Assembly: GCA_028708945.1 (NCBI GenBank)
Contig: JAQVXV010000001.1
Coordinates: 1 to 64,000, forward strand
DNA from: Bacilli bacterium
Lineage (GTDB): Bacteria > Bacillota_I > Bacilli_A > RF39 > UBA660
Length of the DNA stretch: 64,000 nt
Direction of reading: 5' to 3'
Shown here: positions 1-8,423 of the stretch, one piece after another
Layout of the letters: every line of letters starts with the position of its first letter
Position numbering within the stretch: position 1 is the stretch's first letter
Translations under genes and position numbers: made by a program
Notes under the pieces: generated by a model
What the model was told of the DNA's origin: nothing
The model's input: the letters and a program-made list of their open reading frames with translations, nothing else
The model's database searches: none

Positions 1-607
1 CACCCTTAGGTATTCTCGCTCCTAGTCTTTGAAATTTCTTTGGCATTTTTAAAAAATCAATTAATTCCGCTACTTCTTCTTTTTCTTCAGTTAATCCTGC
101 AACATCATTAAATGTCACTTTTCTATTATTGTCGTTTAATTTTGCTTTACTACGACCAAAATCCATCGATTTATTTCCGGCTCCCATTTGTTTGTTAATT
201 ATTAAAAATGCGAATGCTATTAATAAGATTATTGGAACTACATTTATTAAAAATATAATAATTCCATTTGATTCTGGATCTTTAATTGTCTGTATTTTAA
301 ATTGATTTATTTCGTGTTGCTCATATATAACTGCTATTGATTCATTTGTTAAAGGTATTCTTAAAAAGAATGTTTCTTTATCATTATATGAATCTATTTT
401 CCCTATTATTTCATATACACCAGCACCATTTCTTGGTGTAATTTGTATTTCAGTAACTTTCCCATCTGTTAAATACTCATAAAATTGGTTATATTCTAAT
501 ATATTAATTTTATTATTTACTCTGTCAACAAAATAAACAATAGAAAATATTATTAGTGCTAAAAATATATATGGTAATATGTTTTTTTTCAGTTCTTTTT
601 TTGTCAT
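1..607 (-). CDS. ftsH: ATP-dependent zinc metalloprotease FtsH, N-terminal part (cut by window edge)
   Basis: Membrane-anchored AAA+ protease for membrane-protein quality control. Only about 202 N-terminal codons are visible; the ATPase and protease domains lie beyond position 1. Seen: start ATG at 605-607 preceded by AGAGGGAG, a first membrane segment at about residues 10-28, an extracytoplasmic stretch, a second membrane segment at about 112-135, then the linker with KVTFNDVAGL followed by FQRLGARIPKG, the conserved lead-in to the Walker A region. It starts 13 bases after the tilS stop. In Bacillus tilS, hpt and ftsH are neighbours; hpt is absent here. Confidence 0.95.
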   Translation of the reverse strand, partial: MTKKELKKNILPYIFLALIIFSIVYFVDRVNNKINILEYNQFYEYLTDGKVTEIQITPRNGAGVYEIIGKIDSYNDKETFFLRIPLTNESIAVIYEQHEINQFKIQTIKDPESNGIIIFLINVVPIILLIAFAFLIINKQMGAGNKSMDFGRSKAKLNDNNRKVTFNDVAGLTEEKEEVAELIDFLKMPKKFQRLGARIPKG

Positions 608-620
608 TTTATCTCCCTCT

Positions 621-1946
621 CTAATAATACTTTAGTATTATATCATATTTTTCTTCATTTGTTTTATCAAAATTTGATTTTTTTAAACCCGGTAACCATA
701 CGATATTATTATCACTATCTAAAACAATTGGCCAAGTGTCTCTTTTATTTAATTCTATTTTTTCATTTATAAAAATATCGTTTATTTTTTTTCTACCTTC
801 CATACCTTTAATATGCATTTTGTCTCCATTTTTTCGATTTCTAACATATAACGGTAATTTTATTTGATTGCTATCTAATCGACATATATTATTGTTATTC
901 AATTTTGAATTTTTTATTTTTTCAATAACCTTTCCATTAGGTAACTTTACATATTGACTAATTTCTATCTCATAACTAGTCTCTTTTTCTATATTTTTAA
1001 AAAATGTTACCTTTTTGTATGATTTTGTAACAATAATATCGTTTGGTAAATGAATAGATATATTTGCTTTTTTGCTATTAACTAAATCAAATGTCAATTC
1101 AGCATGTCTATCTGTGATTAATAACAGATCATCATCATAGATAAGTTCTAGAATATAATAAATTATCTTTTTTTGAATTATTTGTTTTTCTTTTAAAAAC
1201 AATTCTATATCTAATTCCTTATTTTTATATATTTTTGTTATTTTTTCTTTTATTTCTATATCAAAATATTCGTTAAATTCCTGTAACATTTTACTAAATT
1301 TATAAAATTTTTTATGCACTTCTTTGTCTTCATTTTTAAGTAAAGGCAAAATATTTTTTCGATATCTATTTCTAGTATATACTTCTTTAAAATTAGACAA
1401 ATCAGTAGCGTATTTTATATTGTTTTCTTTATTATATTTTTCGATTTCTTCTTTAGTTATTTTAATCAACGGTCTTACAACAAGATAATCTTCCATATCG
1501 GCTATTCTTGAAAACCCACTATATCCTTTTAATGTCGATCCTCTTACAATGCGCATTAGAATTGTTTCCATTAAATCGTCACCGTGATGTGCTGTAAATA
1601 AATATTTAGCATTGTATTTTTTTACTAATTTCCCAAAAAAAGTATATCTTTTAGTTCTTGCTTCGTTGTGAAAATTATCATCACTATAGTTATCTATTAC
1701 CATTCCTTCAAATATTATATTATTATCTAATGAGTATTTTTTTACAAATTCATACTCTTCAGCGCTTTCGCTTCTAACATTATGATTAACATGAGCACAG
1801 ATGACATTGACATCTATATCTTTTTTTAATTTTACAAATAAACTTAAAAGAGACATTGAATCTGGTCCACCAGAACATGCTACAATTAAATTATCATTTG
1901 GTTTAATATTTATTTCATTTAAAATATAAGAATACGCTTCTTCCAT
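621..1946 (-). CDS. tilS: tRNA(Ile)-lysidine synthase TilS
   Basis: Converts cytidine 34 of the CAU-anticodon isoleucine tRNA to lysidine using ATP and lysine; essential for reading AUA, which is abundant in this AT-rich genome. The PP-loop motif SGGPDS lies about 25 residues from the chosen start, followed by HVNHNVR and HHGDD typical of TilS. The C-terminal third carries the TilS substrate-binding region (RNRKNGDKM). An in-frame start 10 codons upstream (1976) would overlap ung and has a weaker ribosome site, whereas ATG 1946 is preceded by GGTAGTGA and gives the usual N-terminus. About 441 residues, normal for the family. Confidence 0.93.
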   Translation of the reverse strand: MEEAYSYILNEINIKPNDNLIVACSGGPDSMSLLSLFVKLKKDIDVNVICAHVNHNVRSESAEEYEFVKKYSLDNNIIFEGMVIDNYSDDNFHNEARTKRYTFFGKLVKKYNAKYLFTAHHGDDLMETILMRIVRGSTLKGYSGFSRIADMEDYLVVRPLIKITKEEIEKYNKENNIKYATDLSNFKEVYTRNRYRKNILPLLKNEDKEVHKKFYKFSKMLQEFNEYFDIEIKEKITKIYKNKELDIELFLKEKQIIQKKIIYYILELIYDDDLLLITDRHAELTFDLVNSKKANISIHLPNDIIVTKSYKKVTFFKNIEKETSYEIEISQYVKLPNGKVIEKIKNSKLNNNNICRLDSNQIKLPLYVRNRKNGDKMHIKGMEGRKKINDIFINEKIELNKRDTWPIVLDSDNNIVWLPGLKKSNFDKTNEEKYDIILKYY

Positions 1947-1953
1947 TTTATCA

Positions 1954-2604
1954 CTACCATTCAATTTCTTTTTCATTATTTTTTCTTAAAAAATCATTTG
2001 TTTTAGAAAAAGGTTTGCTTCCAAAAAAACCATTATTTGCCGAAAATGGCGAAGGATGAACACTTTCTAAAATTAAATGATTTTCATTTGTTATTAATGC
2101 TTTTTTGCTTTTAGCATAGTTCCCCCATAATATAAATACGATTGGTTCTTCCCTTTTATTCAAATATTTAATCACATTATCTGTAAATATTTCCCAACCT
2201 TTATTCTTATGTGACGCTGGCGAATCTTTTACAACTGTCATTATAGAATTTAACAACAAAACTCCTTGTTTTGCCCAATCAGTTAAATCATTACTTAGGC
2301 GTTCTTTTCCTAAATCTCTTTTTAATTCTTTAAATATATTATTTAAAGAAGGTGGTCTTTTTACACCGTCTTGTACTGAAAAAGATAATCCATGAGCTTC
2401 TTTGTAGCCATGATAGGGATCTTGTCCTAAAATAACAACTTTAACTTGGTCGTAACCTGTATATTTGAAGGCATTAAAAATATCTTGATATTTAGGATAT
2501 ATTGTTTTTTCTTTATATTCTTTATCAATAAATTCTTTTAATTTTTTAAAATATTCTTGCTTAATTTCAGACATTAAAACTTGATCCCATTTTTTATTTA
2601 TCAT
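1954..2604 (-). CDS. ung: Uracil-DNA glycosylase
   Basis: Family 1 uracil-DNA glycosylase that removes uracil from DNA at the start of base-excision repair. Seen: the catalytic water-activating motif GQDPYHG, the uracil-pocket segment ending in LLNS, and the DNA-intercalation loop HPSPFSA. Start ATG 2604 is preceded by AAGGGATC, so the earlier in-frame ATG at 2631 (nine extra residues) is unlikely. About 216 residues, typical. It sits between the symporter gene and tilS on the same strand and ends about 8 bases before the tilS start, so the two are probably co-transcribed. Confidence 0.95.
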   Translation of the reverse strand: MINKKWDQVLMSEIKQEYFKKLKEFIDKEYKEKTIYPKYQDIFNAFKYTGYDQVKVVILGQDPYHGYKEAHGLSFSVQDGVKRPPSLNNIFKELKRDLGKERLSNDLTDWAKQGVLLLNSIMTVVKDSPASHKNKGWEIFTDNVIKYLNKREEPIVFILWGNYAKSKKALITNENHLILESVHPSPFSANNGFFGSKPFSKTNDFLRKNNEKEIEW

Positions 2605-2627
2605 AAAAGATCCCTTCATACATTTTA

Positions 2628-3929
2628 TCATATTTTATTCTTTTTAGCATCATATACTTCAATTAAAACATCCTTATATAATTTTAATAGTGTATATATG
2701 TTTATAATTGCAATTACCCCTATTAAAATATCAACTACATTCCAAAGCGTTGTCGAAGAAATTATACAACCAATAAAAACAGATGATATTGTTAATATCT
2801 TTAGTATATTGAGATGTTTTTGATTAGCTTTTTTAATCAAAAATTTTGTTGATGATTCACAATAATAATAACCTGTTAAAATTGTTGAAAATGCAAATAA
2901 AATAATCGAAATTAATAAAATTATATTTCCAATATTTCCCAAGTGATAATCAAAAGCATACGATGTTAATTCTATTCCGTTTATATCAGTTAAGGATAAT
3001 GTTTTATAATTTGATGTCAATATTATTATGGAAGTTGCTGAACAAACTAAAAAACTGGTTATATATATTCCTAACATTTGAACATATCCTGTTTTTACAC
3101 TACTATCAGTATTAGATACTGAAGATGCAATACTTCCTGTTCCTAAACCTGCTTCATTTGAAAATATCGCTCTTTGAATTCCAGTTACAAATGCTGCTAC
3201 AAAACCACCGGTTATCGATTTAAAATTAAAAGCGTTGTTGACTATTTCTATAAAAACATTGGGAATTAAATTTATATTTTTTAAAACAATGACTATGGCT
3301 GTAAATATATATAAAATTGCCATGATGGGAACAATTTTACTGCTTGCATCAGCAATTTTTTTAACGCCCCCATATATAATCAATATTGTTAAAGTAGAAA
3401 CTATTATTCCAATTATGTAAGGTTTAATTGTTAAAGAAGATGTTAATGCTTTAGTAATGGTATTTGATTGAATTCCAATAAATCCAACAATATAGCTAAA
3501 TAAAATTATAAAAGCATATATTCTTCCTAACTTTTTCTTTTTTAATCCCTTATCTATATATTCGGAAGGTCCTCCACGATATACATCTTTTTCTTTTGTT
3601 CTATAACGAATTCCTAAAACTGTTTCTGAAAAAGATAAAGAGGCTGAAAAAAACGATATAAAAAGTAACCAAAAAATACTACCGGGTCCGCCTACATATA
3701 TTGCAAGTGCTACACCAGCTATACTTCCTATACCAATTCTGCCTGCTAAGGTCATCATTAAAGCTTTAAAAGAACTTATACCTTTTTTATTTTCATTTTT
3801 AAATAAATATTTAAACATTTTATCGATTCTTATTTGAATAAATTTTAATTTAAAAGTGTAATAAAAGCTTGAAAAAACTATTAATACTGTTGCTATTGAC
3901 CATACTGTTTTATTAATTATACTTAACAT
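2628..3929 (-). CDS. Alanine/glycine:cation symporter family protein (AGCS)
   Basis: Polytopic membrane transporter of the sodium:alanine symporter family, importing small neutral amino acids with sodium. Seen: family signature region GRIGIGSIAGVALAIY, the segment YVGGPGSIFW, and GIQRAIFSNEAGLGTGSIA in the middle of the protein; about ten hydrophobic segments over 433 residues. AAGGAG precedes the ATG at 3929. It lies just downstream of rsmA. The family is clear; the exact substrate (alanine, glycine or other) cannot be read from sequence. Confidence 0.88.
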   Translation of the reverse strand: MLSIINKTVWSIATVLIVFSSFYYTFKLKFIQIRIDKMFKYLFKNENKKGISSFKALMMTLAGRIGIGSIAGVALAIYVGGPGSIFWLLFISFFSASLSFSETVLGIRYRTKEKDVYRGGPSEYIDKGLKKKKLGRIYAFIILFSYIVGFIGIQSNTITKALTSSLTIKPYIIGIIVSTLTILIIYGGVKKIADASSKIVPIMAILYIFTAIVIVLKNINLIPNVFIEIVNNAFNFKSITGGFVAAFVTGIQRAIFSNEAGLGTGSIASSVSNTDSSVKTGYVQMLGIYITSFLVCSATSIIILTSNYKTLSLTDINGIELTSYAFDYHLGNIGNIILLISIILFAFSTILTGYYYCESSTKFLIKKANQKHLNILKILTISSVFIGCIISSTTLWNVVDILIGVIAIINIYTLLKLYKDVLIEVYDAKKNKI

Positions 3930-3938
3930 AAATTCTCC

Positions 3939-4763
3939 TTATAAGTGGTTTGCAATTTCAATAAATATATCCATACTTATTTGTTCTGCTCTTGTATTTA
4001 AGTCCATATTATATTTTTTTAATATGGTTTCTATTTTTAAAAGATCGTACTCTTTTAAATTATTTTTTATTGTTTTTCTTTTTTGTTTAAAACTATCTTT
4101 TACTAACTTAAAGAAAGTTTCTTCATTTTTTAAGTTAACAGGTTCTTTTTTATTAAATTCTAAAACTATACTGTCTACATTTGGTTTTGGTAGAAAAACA
4201 TTTTTACTTACATCCATAATTTTTTTTATATCATAGTAATAGTTTAAATATATTGACAAAGAATTATACTCTTTAGTTCCTTCTTTTGCTTTAAATCTAG
4301 CCCCTACTTCTTTTTGTACCATTACGACTATTTTATCTACTCCCAATTTATCTTCTATAATTTTTGTTATTATTGGTGTAGTTATATAATAAGGCAGATT
4401 AGCGACTACATATAATTTCTTATAATTATAGTTAGAAATATCTTTTTTTACATCAGATACTAAAAAATCAGCATATATAAGTTCAATGTTGTTATATTCT
4501 GAAAGTGTTTTTTCTAAAATATTCTTTAGACTATTGTCAATTTCATAACATAGTACATTTTTAGCTTTTTGACATAATTTGTAAGTTAATGCTCCCATTC
4601 CGGGACCTATTTCAACAACTAAAGTATCTTTATCGACATTTGATTTTTCAACTATATTTATTATTGTATTTTCGTCCACAATAAAATTTTGACCAAATTT
4701 TTTTTTGAAGTCAAAATTGTTATTATTTAAAATCTCCAAGATACTCTTAATTGAGTATTTCAT
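3939..4763 (-). CDS. rsmA: 16S rRNA dimethyladenosine transferase RsmA (KsgA)
   Basis: Dimethylates two adjacent adenosines near the 3' end of 16S rRNA using S-adenosylmethionine, a late step of small-subunit assembly. Seen: GQNFIVDENTI at the N-terminus, SAM-binding motif I EIGPGMGALT, and catalytic motif IV NLPYYI. 274 residues, normal length. GGAGTGATG precedes the start. In Bacillus rsmA follows yabE and rnmV on the other arm of the origin; here it sits beside whiA, so this gene has moved. Confidence 0.95.
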   Translation of the reverse strand: MKYSIKSILEILNNNNFDFKKKFGQNFIVDENTIINIVEKSNVDKDTLVVEIGPGMGALTYKLCQKAKNVLCYEIDNSLKNILEKTLSEYNNIELIYADFLVSDVKKDISNYNYKKLYVVANLPYYITTPIITKIIEDKLGVDKIVVMVQKEVGARFKAKEGTKEYNSLSIYLNYYYDIKKIMDVSKNVFLPKPNVDSIVLEFNKKEPVNLKNEETFFKLVKDSFKQKRKTIKNNLKEYDLLKIETILKKYNMDLNTRAEQISMDIFIEIANHL

Positions 4764-4827
4764 AACATCACTCCATTTTTATTATAGCCTACTTATATTT
4801 TATTTTCTATAAATAAAATATAACTTT

Positions 4828-4856
4828 ACACAAAAAAACTAACAAAATGTTAGTTA
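4828..4856 (-). terminator. Intrinsic terminator after whiA
   Basis: On the minus strand AACTAAC (4849-4855) pairs with GTTAGTT (4837-4843) across a short AT loop and is followed by a run of T. This is the likely end of the yvcK-whiA transcript, upstream of rsmA. An ATTATA at 4781-4786 (TATAAT on the minus strand) may be the rsmA -10. Confidence 0.75.
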
Positions 4857-4868
4857 TATACAAAAAGT

Positions 4869-4912
4869 GAAGTCAACTCTAACATATAAGCAAGCTTATA
4901 ATGGTTGACTTC
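4869..4912 (-). other. Long imperfect hairpin in the whiA 3' region
   Basis: GAAGTCAAC (4869-4877) pairs with GTTGACTTC (4904-4912), and inside it TATAAGC pairs with GCTTATA. The two stacked stems lie between whiA and its T-run terminator and have no T-run of their own. Function unknown: it could be a 3'-end stabiliser, part of a two-stage terminator, or the core of a small RNA. Confidence 0.6.
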
Positions 4913-4948
4913 TTCGATAATAATAACACGACTTTTTTATTATGTCAA

Positions 4949-5845
4949 TTATTTTTTTAATTTTTTTGCTAAAGATGATATTTTTTTAATTCTATGGTAA
5001 ACACCTGACTTGGTTATTTTATTACCAGTTTCTATACTTATTATTTCACTTAACTCTAAAAGAGAAGATTCTTTATATTTTAAACGATATTCAGCAACTA
5101 TTTGCTCTCTTTCATCTAATAAGTCTAAACCACCAGATTGAATAATTAATTCAATCTCTTCTACTTGCTTTGAAGCAGTCATTATCATTTTATCTACATT
5201 TGCTTGTTCACAATTGTTAAGACGATTGGTCATATTCTTATGATCGCGATATATTCTTATGTCTTCATAATACAAAACAGCTTGATAAGCATTTAATATT
5301 CTTAAAAAATCGCCTATTTTTTCTGCTTCTTTAACATATATCATATATTTTGTTTCGCGTTTTAATACTTTACTGTTTAAATCATATATATTTAGTTTAT
5401 CGGAGATGAAATTTGCATAATCTAAATCGTCTACTAAAAATTCTAAATGATATCTTGATGTCTTAGGATCATTGATACTACCACAAGATAAAAATAATCC
5501 TCTTAAATATGCCCTTAGCAACTGTTCATCATCTATAATATAATCGCTTGGGATATTTTGATCTAAACAAAGATCTTTTTTTATAAGTTCTTCTTTATCT
5601 TTGATTTCAATGATATATATATAGTTCTTGCTATAATTATAACCTTTTCTTACTGTAATGACAGCTCTGATACCATAAGTATCTTTTATCATTTTAAAGC
5701 AACGACGGGCTACACTAGCATTTTCTGTTATTAATTTTAAATCCTTTGAACTTGTTCTAAAAAGTGATGATAATTCTGTTATACATTCTATTTCTTGAAT
5801 TTCTAATTTACTTACTTCATTTTTTACAATTCCAGTAAAAGACAT
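4949..5845 (-). CDS. whiA: DNA-binding protein WhiA
   Basis: Conserved Gram-positive nucleoid-associated protein linked to cell division and chromosome segregation in Bacillus and to sporulation in Streptomyces. Seen: an N-terminal degenerate LAGLIDADG-type domain (YLRGLFLSCGSINDP and a repeated half), then a C-terminal helix-turn-helix (LELSEIISIETGNKITKSGV) ending in the basic tail ISSLAKKLKK. 298 residues, slightly short of B. subtilis WhiA. It follows yvcK by one base, the conserved yvcK-whiA arrangement; the third member, rapZ, is not here. Confidence 0.92.
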   Translation of the reverse strand: MSFTGIVKNEVSKLEIQEIECITELSSLFRTSSKDLKLITENASVARRCFKMIKDTYGIRAVITVRKGYNYSKNYIYIIEIKDKEELIKKDLCLDQNIPSDYIIDDEQLLRAYLRGLFLSCGSINDPKTSRYHLEFLVDDLDYANFISDKLNIYDLNSKVLKRETKYMIYVKEAEKIGDFLRILNAYQAVLYYEDIRIYRDHKNMTNRLNNCEQANVDKMIMTASKQVEEIELIIQSGGLDLLDEREQIVAEYRLKYKESSLLELSEIISIETGNKITKSGVYHRIKKISSLAKKLKK

Positions 5846-5846
5846 A

Positions 5847-6797
5847 TTAACCTCTTATTATTTTAGAATATATATAGAAATTTAATTTTAAAAGGTCATG
5901 TCTTATTAAGTTATCTTCTATCGATACAAAATCATCAACAATTGTTTCAACACCTAATCTCTTCATTTCTTCTTCATCACACACTACTGGATCTTTTTGT
6001 TCTAGAGTTTCATATTTTTCTGCTAATTCTGGTGATATTTCACCATTGTTTGCAATAACCATACTAATTTTCTTGTTTCCTAAATAATGATTTAATAATT
6101 TTACATGATCGCTTACTTTGTAGTTATCAGTTTCACCTGGTTGTGTCATCATGTTACAAACATACATAATATCTGCATCGCACTTATCTATTTCATGAAC
6201 TACATCTTTACATAGTAAATTAGGAATTATACTTGTGAAAATACTACCCATACTTAATATTATAAGGTCAGCTTCTCTTATAGCAGTTACTACTTTTTTG
6301 TTTATTTTTGGTTTACTTTTATAATATACTTCTTTTATTTTTCTTGAATCCTCGGTTATATTGTGTTCTCCAACAACAATACTTCCATCTTCCATTTTAC
6401 CAACTAACACAACGTTAGATTCTGTTACTGGTAAAACCTGTCCTTTTAGATTTAAAACTTTACTTAAAGACTCTATTCCATCAGATAAATTACCAGTTAT
6501 ATTAGTCATCGCAGTTAGGAGCAAATTCCCTACAGTATGGCCATTTAACTCACTGTAAGTATTAAATCTATAATTAAATAGTTCCGCTACTAATGGCTCT
6601 GTTTCTGCTAAAGAAACAATTACTCTTCTTATATCTCCAACAGCGGGTGTTTTAAACTCTTTTCTTAATATACCAGTACTTTTCCCATCATCACAAACAG
6701 ATACTACTGCTGTTATATCTAGTGGATATTCCTTTAATCCTCTTAATAAAGCGGATAAACCTGTTCCTCCACCTAAAACTACTACTTTTTTTAACAT
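5847..6797 (-). CDS. yvcK: Gluconeogenesis factor YvcK / GlmR (CofD-like)
   Basis: UDP-GlcNAc-binding regulator of the YvcK/CofD family, needed in Bacillus for growth on gluconeogenic carbon and for cell-wall precursor supply. Seen: nucleotide-binding GGGTGLSALLRGLKEY at the N-terminus, DDGKSTG, GDIRR, the NNGEI segment and the C-terminal HDLLKL. ATG 6797 is preceded by GGTGATG; upstream in-frame ATG (6803) and TTG (6809) are possible but overlap that site. Usual neighbours are rapZ and whiA; only whiA is present. Confidence 0.92.
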   Translation of the reverse strand: MLKKVVVLGGGTGLSALLRGLKEYPLDITAVVSVCDDGKSTGILRKEFKTPAVGDIRRVIVSLAETEPLVAELFNYRFNTYSELNGHTVGNLLLTAMTNITGNLSDGIESLSKVLNLKGQVLPVTESNVVLVGKMEDGSIVVGEHNITEDSRKIKEVYYKSKPKINKKVVTAIREADLIILSMGSIFTSIIPNLLCKDVVHEIDKCDADIMYVCNMMTQPGETDNYKVSDHVKLLNHYLGNKKISMVIANNGEISPELAEKYETLEQKDPVVCDEEEMKRLGVETIVDDFVSIEDNLIRHDLLKLNFYIYSKIIRG

Positions 6798-6890
6798 TTT
6801 CATCACCAATATAATTATACTATATTTGATAGTTTTTTAAAATCTTTAATTTGTTTTTTAGAAACTAAATAGTTACAAAAAAGTATTATA

Positions 6891-6908
6891 TGTAAACATT
6901 TCGTTACA
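6891..6908 (+). promoter_or_regulatory. Inverted repeat upstream of the XRE gene, candidate operator
   Basis: TGTAA-N8-TTACA, with a further TTACA arm at 6873-6877 just upstream and a TATTAT (possible -10) between them. It lies 19 bases before the start of the small XRE regulator and 94 bases from yvcK, the place expected for an autoregulatory operator. The symmetry is directly visible; the regulatory role is inferred. Confidence 0.4.
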
Positions 6909-6926
6909 ATAATATTAGGTGATGCT

Positions 6927-7136
6927 ATGTTTTTTAAAAGATTAAAAGAATTACGTAATGATTTTGATTATACACAAGAATTTGTTTCAAGTTATCTTAA
7001 AATACATCGTGTTGTATATTCTAGATATGAAACTGGTAATAGAGAAATTCCTATTTCTTATCTTATAAAATTATCTGAACTGTATGATGTTTCAATAGAT
7101 TATATAGTTGAAAATGGCGTTGAAAAAAGAAAGTAA
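6927..7136 (+). CDS. Small XRE-family helix-turn-helix regulator
   Basis: 69-residue stand-alone DNA-binding protein. Seen: an HTH_3 fold running LKELRNDFDYTQEFVSSYL-x-IHRVVYSRYETGNREIP then LSELYDVSIDYI, the usual cI/Cro-like pattern with the YERG-like motif as YETGNREIP. GGTGATG precedes ATG 6927. It is one of only two genes against the local direction of transcription and is divergent from yvcK and convergent with lgt. Target genes are unknown; the nearby inverted repeat suggests autoregulation. Confidence 0.85.
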   Translation: MFFKRLKELRNDFDYTQEFVSSYLKIHRVVYSRYETGNREIPISYLIKLSELYDVSIDYIVENGVEKRK

Positions 7137-7152
7137 TTTTACTTTCTTTTTT
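7123..7152. terminator. Bidirectional terminator between the XRE gene and lgt
   Basis: A 14-bp perfect inverted repeat (7123-7136 with 7139-7152) of A-rich and T-rich arms around GAAAGTAA/TTACTTTC. It spans the stop codons of both convergent genes: the TAA of the XRE gene lies in one arm and the TAA of lgt in the other. T-runs are present in both directions. Confidence 0.85.
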
Positions 7153-7960
7153 GTATGTCAACAACTTCATTAATATTTCGATATTGATTTTTAAATCTCG
7201 ATTCAAATTGTCTTATTAATATTATTATTACTCCAGTTATCATCATTATTATTGACGCTAATTGGGCTACTCTAATATCTTTAAACATTAAACTATCTGT
7301 TCTCATTGCTTCAATAAAGAATCTCCCAAAACCATACCATAGTAAATATATACCAGTTAATTGTCCTATTTTAATATATCTTAAGCGACGAACTACTATT
7401 AAAACAACAAATCCAATTAAATCCCATAATGATTCATAGAGGAATGTTGGTTCATAATATGCTCCATTAAGCTTCATTCCTTCTATTATAAAGCTTGGAA
7501 TTTTTAAATTTTTTAAATGCTCTAAAGTTGTTATTGCACCATGGGCTTCACCATTAAAGAAGTTACCCCATCTTCCAATTGCCTGACCAATTATAAGACC
7601 TACTACGATCATATCTAAAATCCTAAGTGTCTTTAATTTATATTTTTTAGTATATATGGTAATAAAGATTAAACCTGCAATTATTGCACCATGAATTGCT
7701 AATCCACCTTCCCATACTTTTAAAATATCGAGCAAATTATTACTATAATAAGACCAATTAAACGCTACATAATATAATCTTGCTCCTATAAGCCCAAAAA
7801 CAATTGTATAAAATCCTAAATCACTAATAAAGTTATTTGGTATATCAAAGTTCCTTGCTTCTTTTTGTACAAAATAAAATCCAATAATCATAGCTACAAA
7901 CATGATTATAGAATACCAATATATTGTAACAATTCCTAAATCTATTGCTATTGGATTCAT
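7139..7960 (-). CDS. lgt: Phosphatidylglycerol:prolipoprotein diacylglyceryl transferase Lgt
   Basis: First enzyme of lipoprotein maturation: transfers diacylglycerol to the lipobox cysteine at the membrane. Seen: N-terminal NPIAIDLGIVTIYWYS, the Lgt signature GRWGNFFNGEAHG, and YGFGRFFIEAMRTDSL near the C-terminus; seven hydrophobic segments over 273 residues. Likely client lipoproteins include YidC encoded at 17,460. It ends an apparent operon with the holin-like gene one base upstream. Confidence 0.95.
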   Translation of the reverse strand: MNPIAIDLGIVTIYWYSIIMFVAMIIGFYFVQKEARNFDIPNNFISDLGFYTIVFGLIGARLYYVAFNWSYYSNNLLDILKVWEGGLAIHGAIIAGLIFITIYTKKYKLKTLRILDMIVVGLIIGQAIGRWGNFFNGEAHGAITTLEHLKNLKIPSFIIEGMKLNGAYYEPTFLYESLWDLIGFVVLIVVRRLRYIKIGQLTGIYLLWYGFGRFFIEAMRTDSLMFKDIRVAQLASIIMMITGVIIILIRQFESRFKNQYRNINEVVDIQKRK

Positions 7961-7961
7961 T

Positions 7962-8399
7962 TTATCTTCCTTTCTTTGTAATTGGACGTAAAACCAAGAT
8001 TTCCATAAATATATTTAGAATTGAAATAACCATTGCTACTAAAAAAGACATGAATAATCCTTGTATTTCAAAGTGGCTTCCTAATATAAAATCAACCATA
8101 TTTAATATTATTACATTTATAAAAGGATAAAAAAGTCCTAGAGTTATTCCTGTAATTGGTAAAGTTAACCAAATTAGGACCGGTTTTACCGTTTTATTTA
8201 GTAAAAATATTACCATTGTTGCAATTATTGCCCATATTCCAAACATGCTATTATCAATATAGAATGTTTTAGGGAACAAAACAGAGGTAAGTATTAAAAC
8301 TAAAGCATATCCAATAACTGTAGCTATATAACTTATAATTATATTTGTTTTTTCTTTCATTTCTGTTTTTTTATCATTGATTATAACTATTTTTTTCAT
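7962..8399 (-). CDS. Phage-holin superfamily IV-like four-TM membrane protein (YvlD type)
   Basis: 145-residue protein with four hydrophobic segments (about residues 20-45, 55-75, 80-105 and 112-138) and the family pattern NKTVKPVLIWLTLPITGITLGLF, matching the widespread four-TM PF04020 group to which B. subtilis YvlD belongs. Despite the family name these are cellular membrane proteins of unclear role, often near cell-envelope genes. AGGTGA precedes the start at 8399. One base separates it from lgt, so they are probably co-transcribed. Confidence 0.8.
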   Translation of the reverse strand: MKKIVIINDKKTEMKEKTNIIISYIATVIGYALVLILTSVLFPKTFYIDNSMFGIWAIIATMVIFLLNKTVKPVLIWLTLPITGITLGLFYPFINVIILNMVDFILGSHFEIQGLFMSFLVAMVISILNIFMEILVLRPITKKGR

Positions 8400-8423
8400 A
8401 ATTTCACCTACTTAATTATATCA

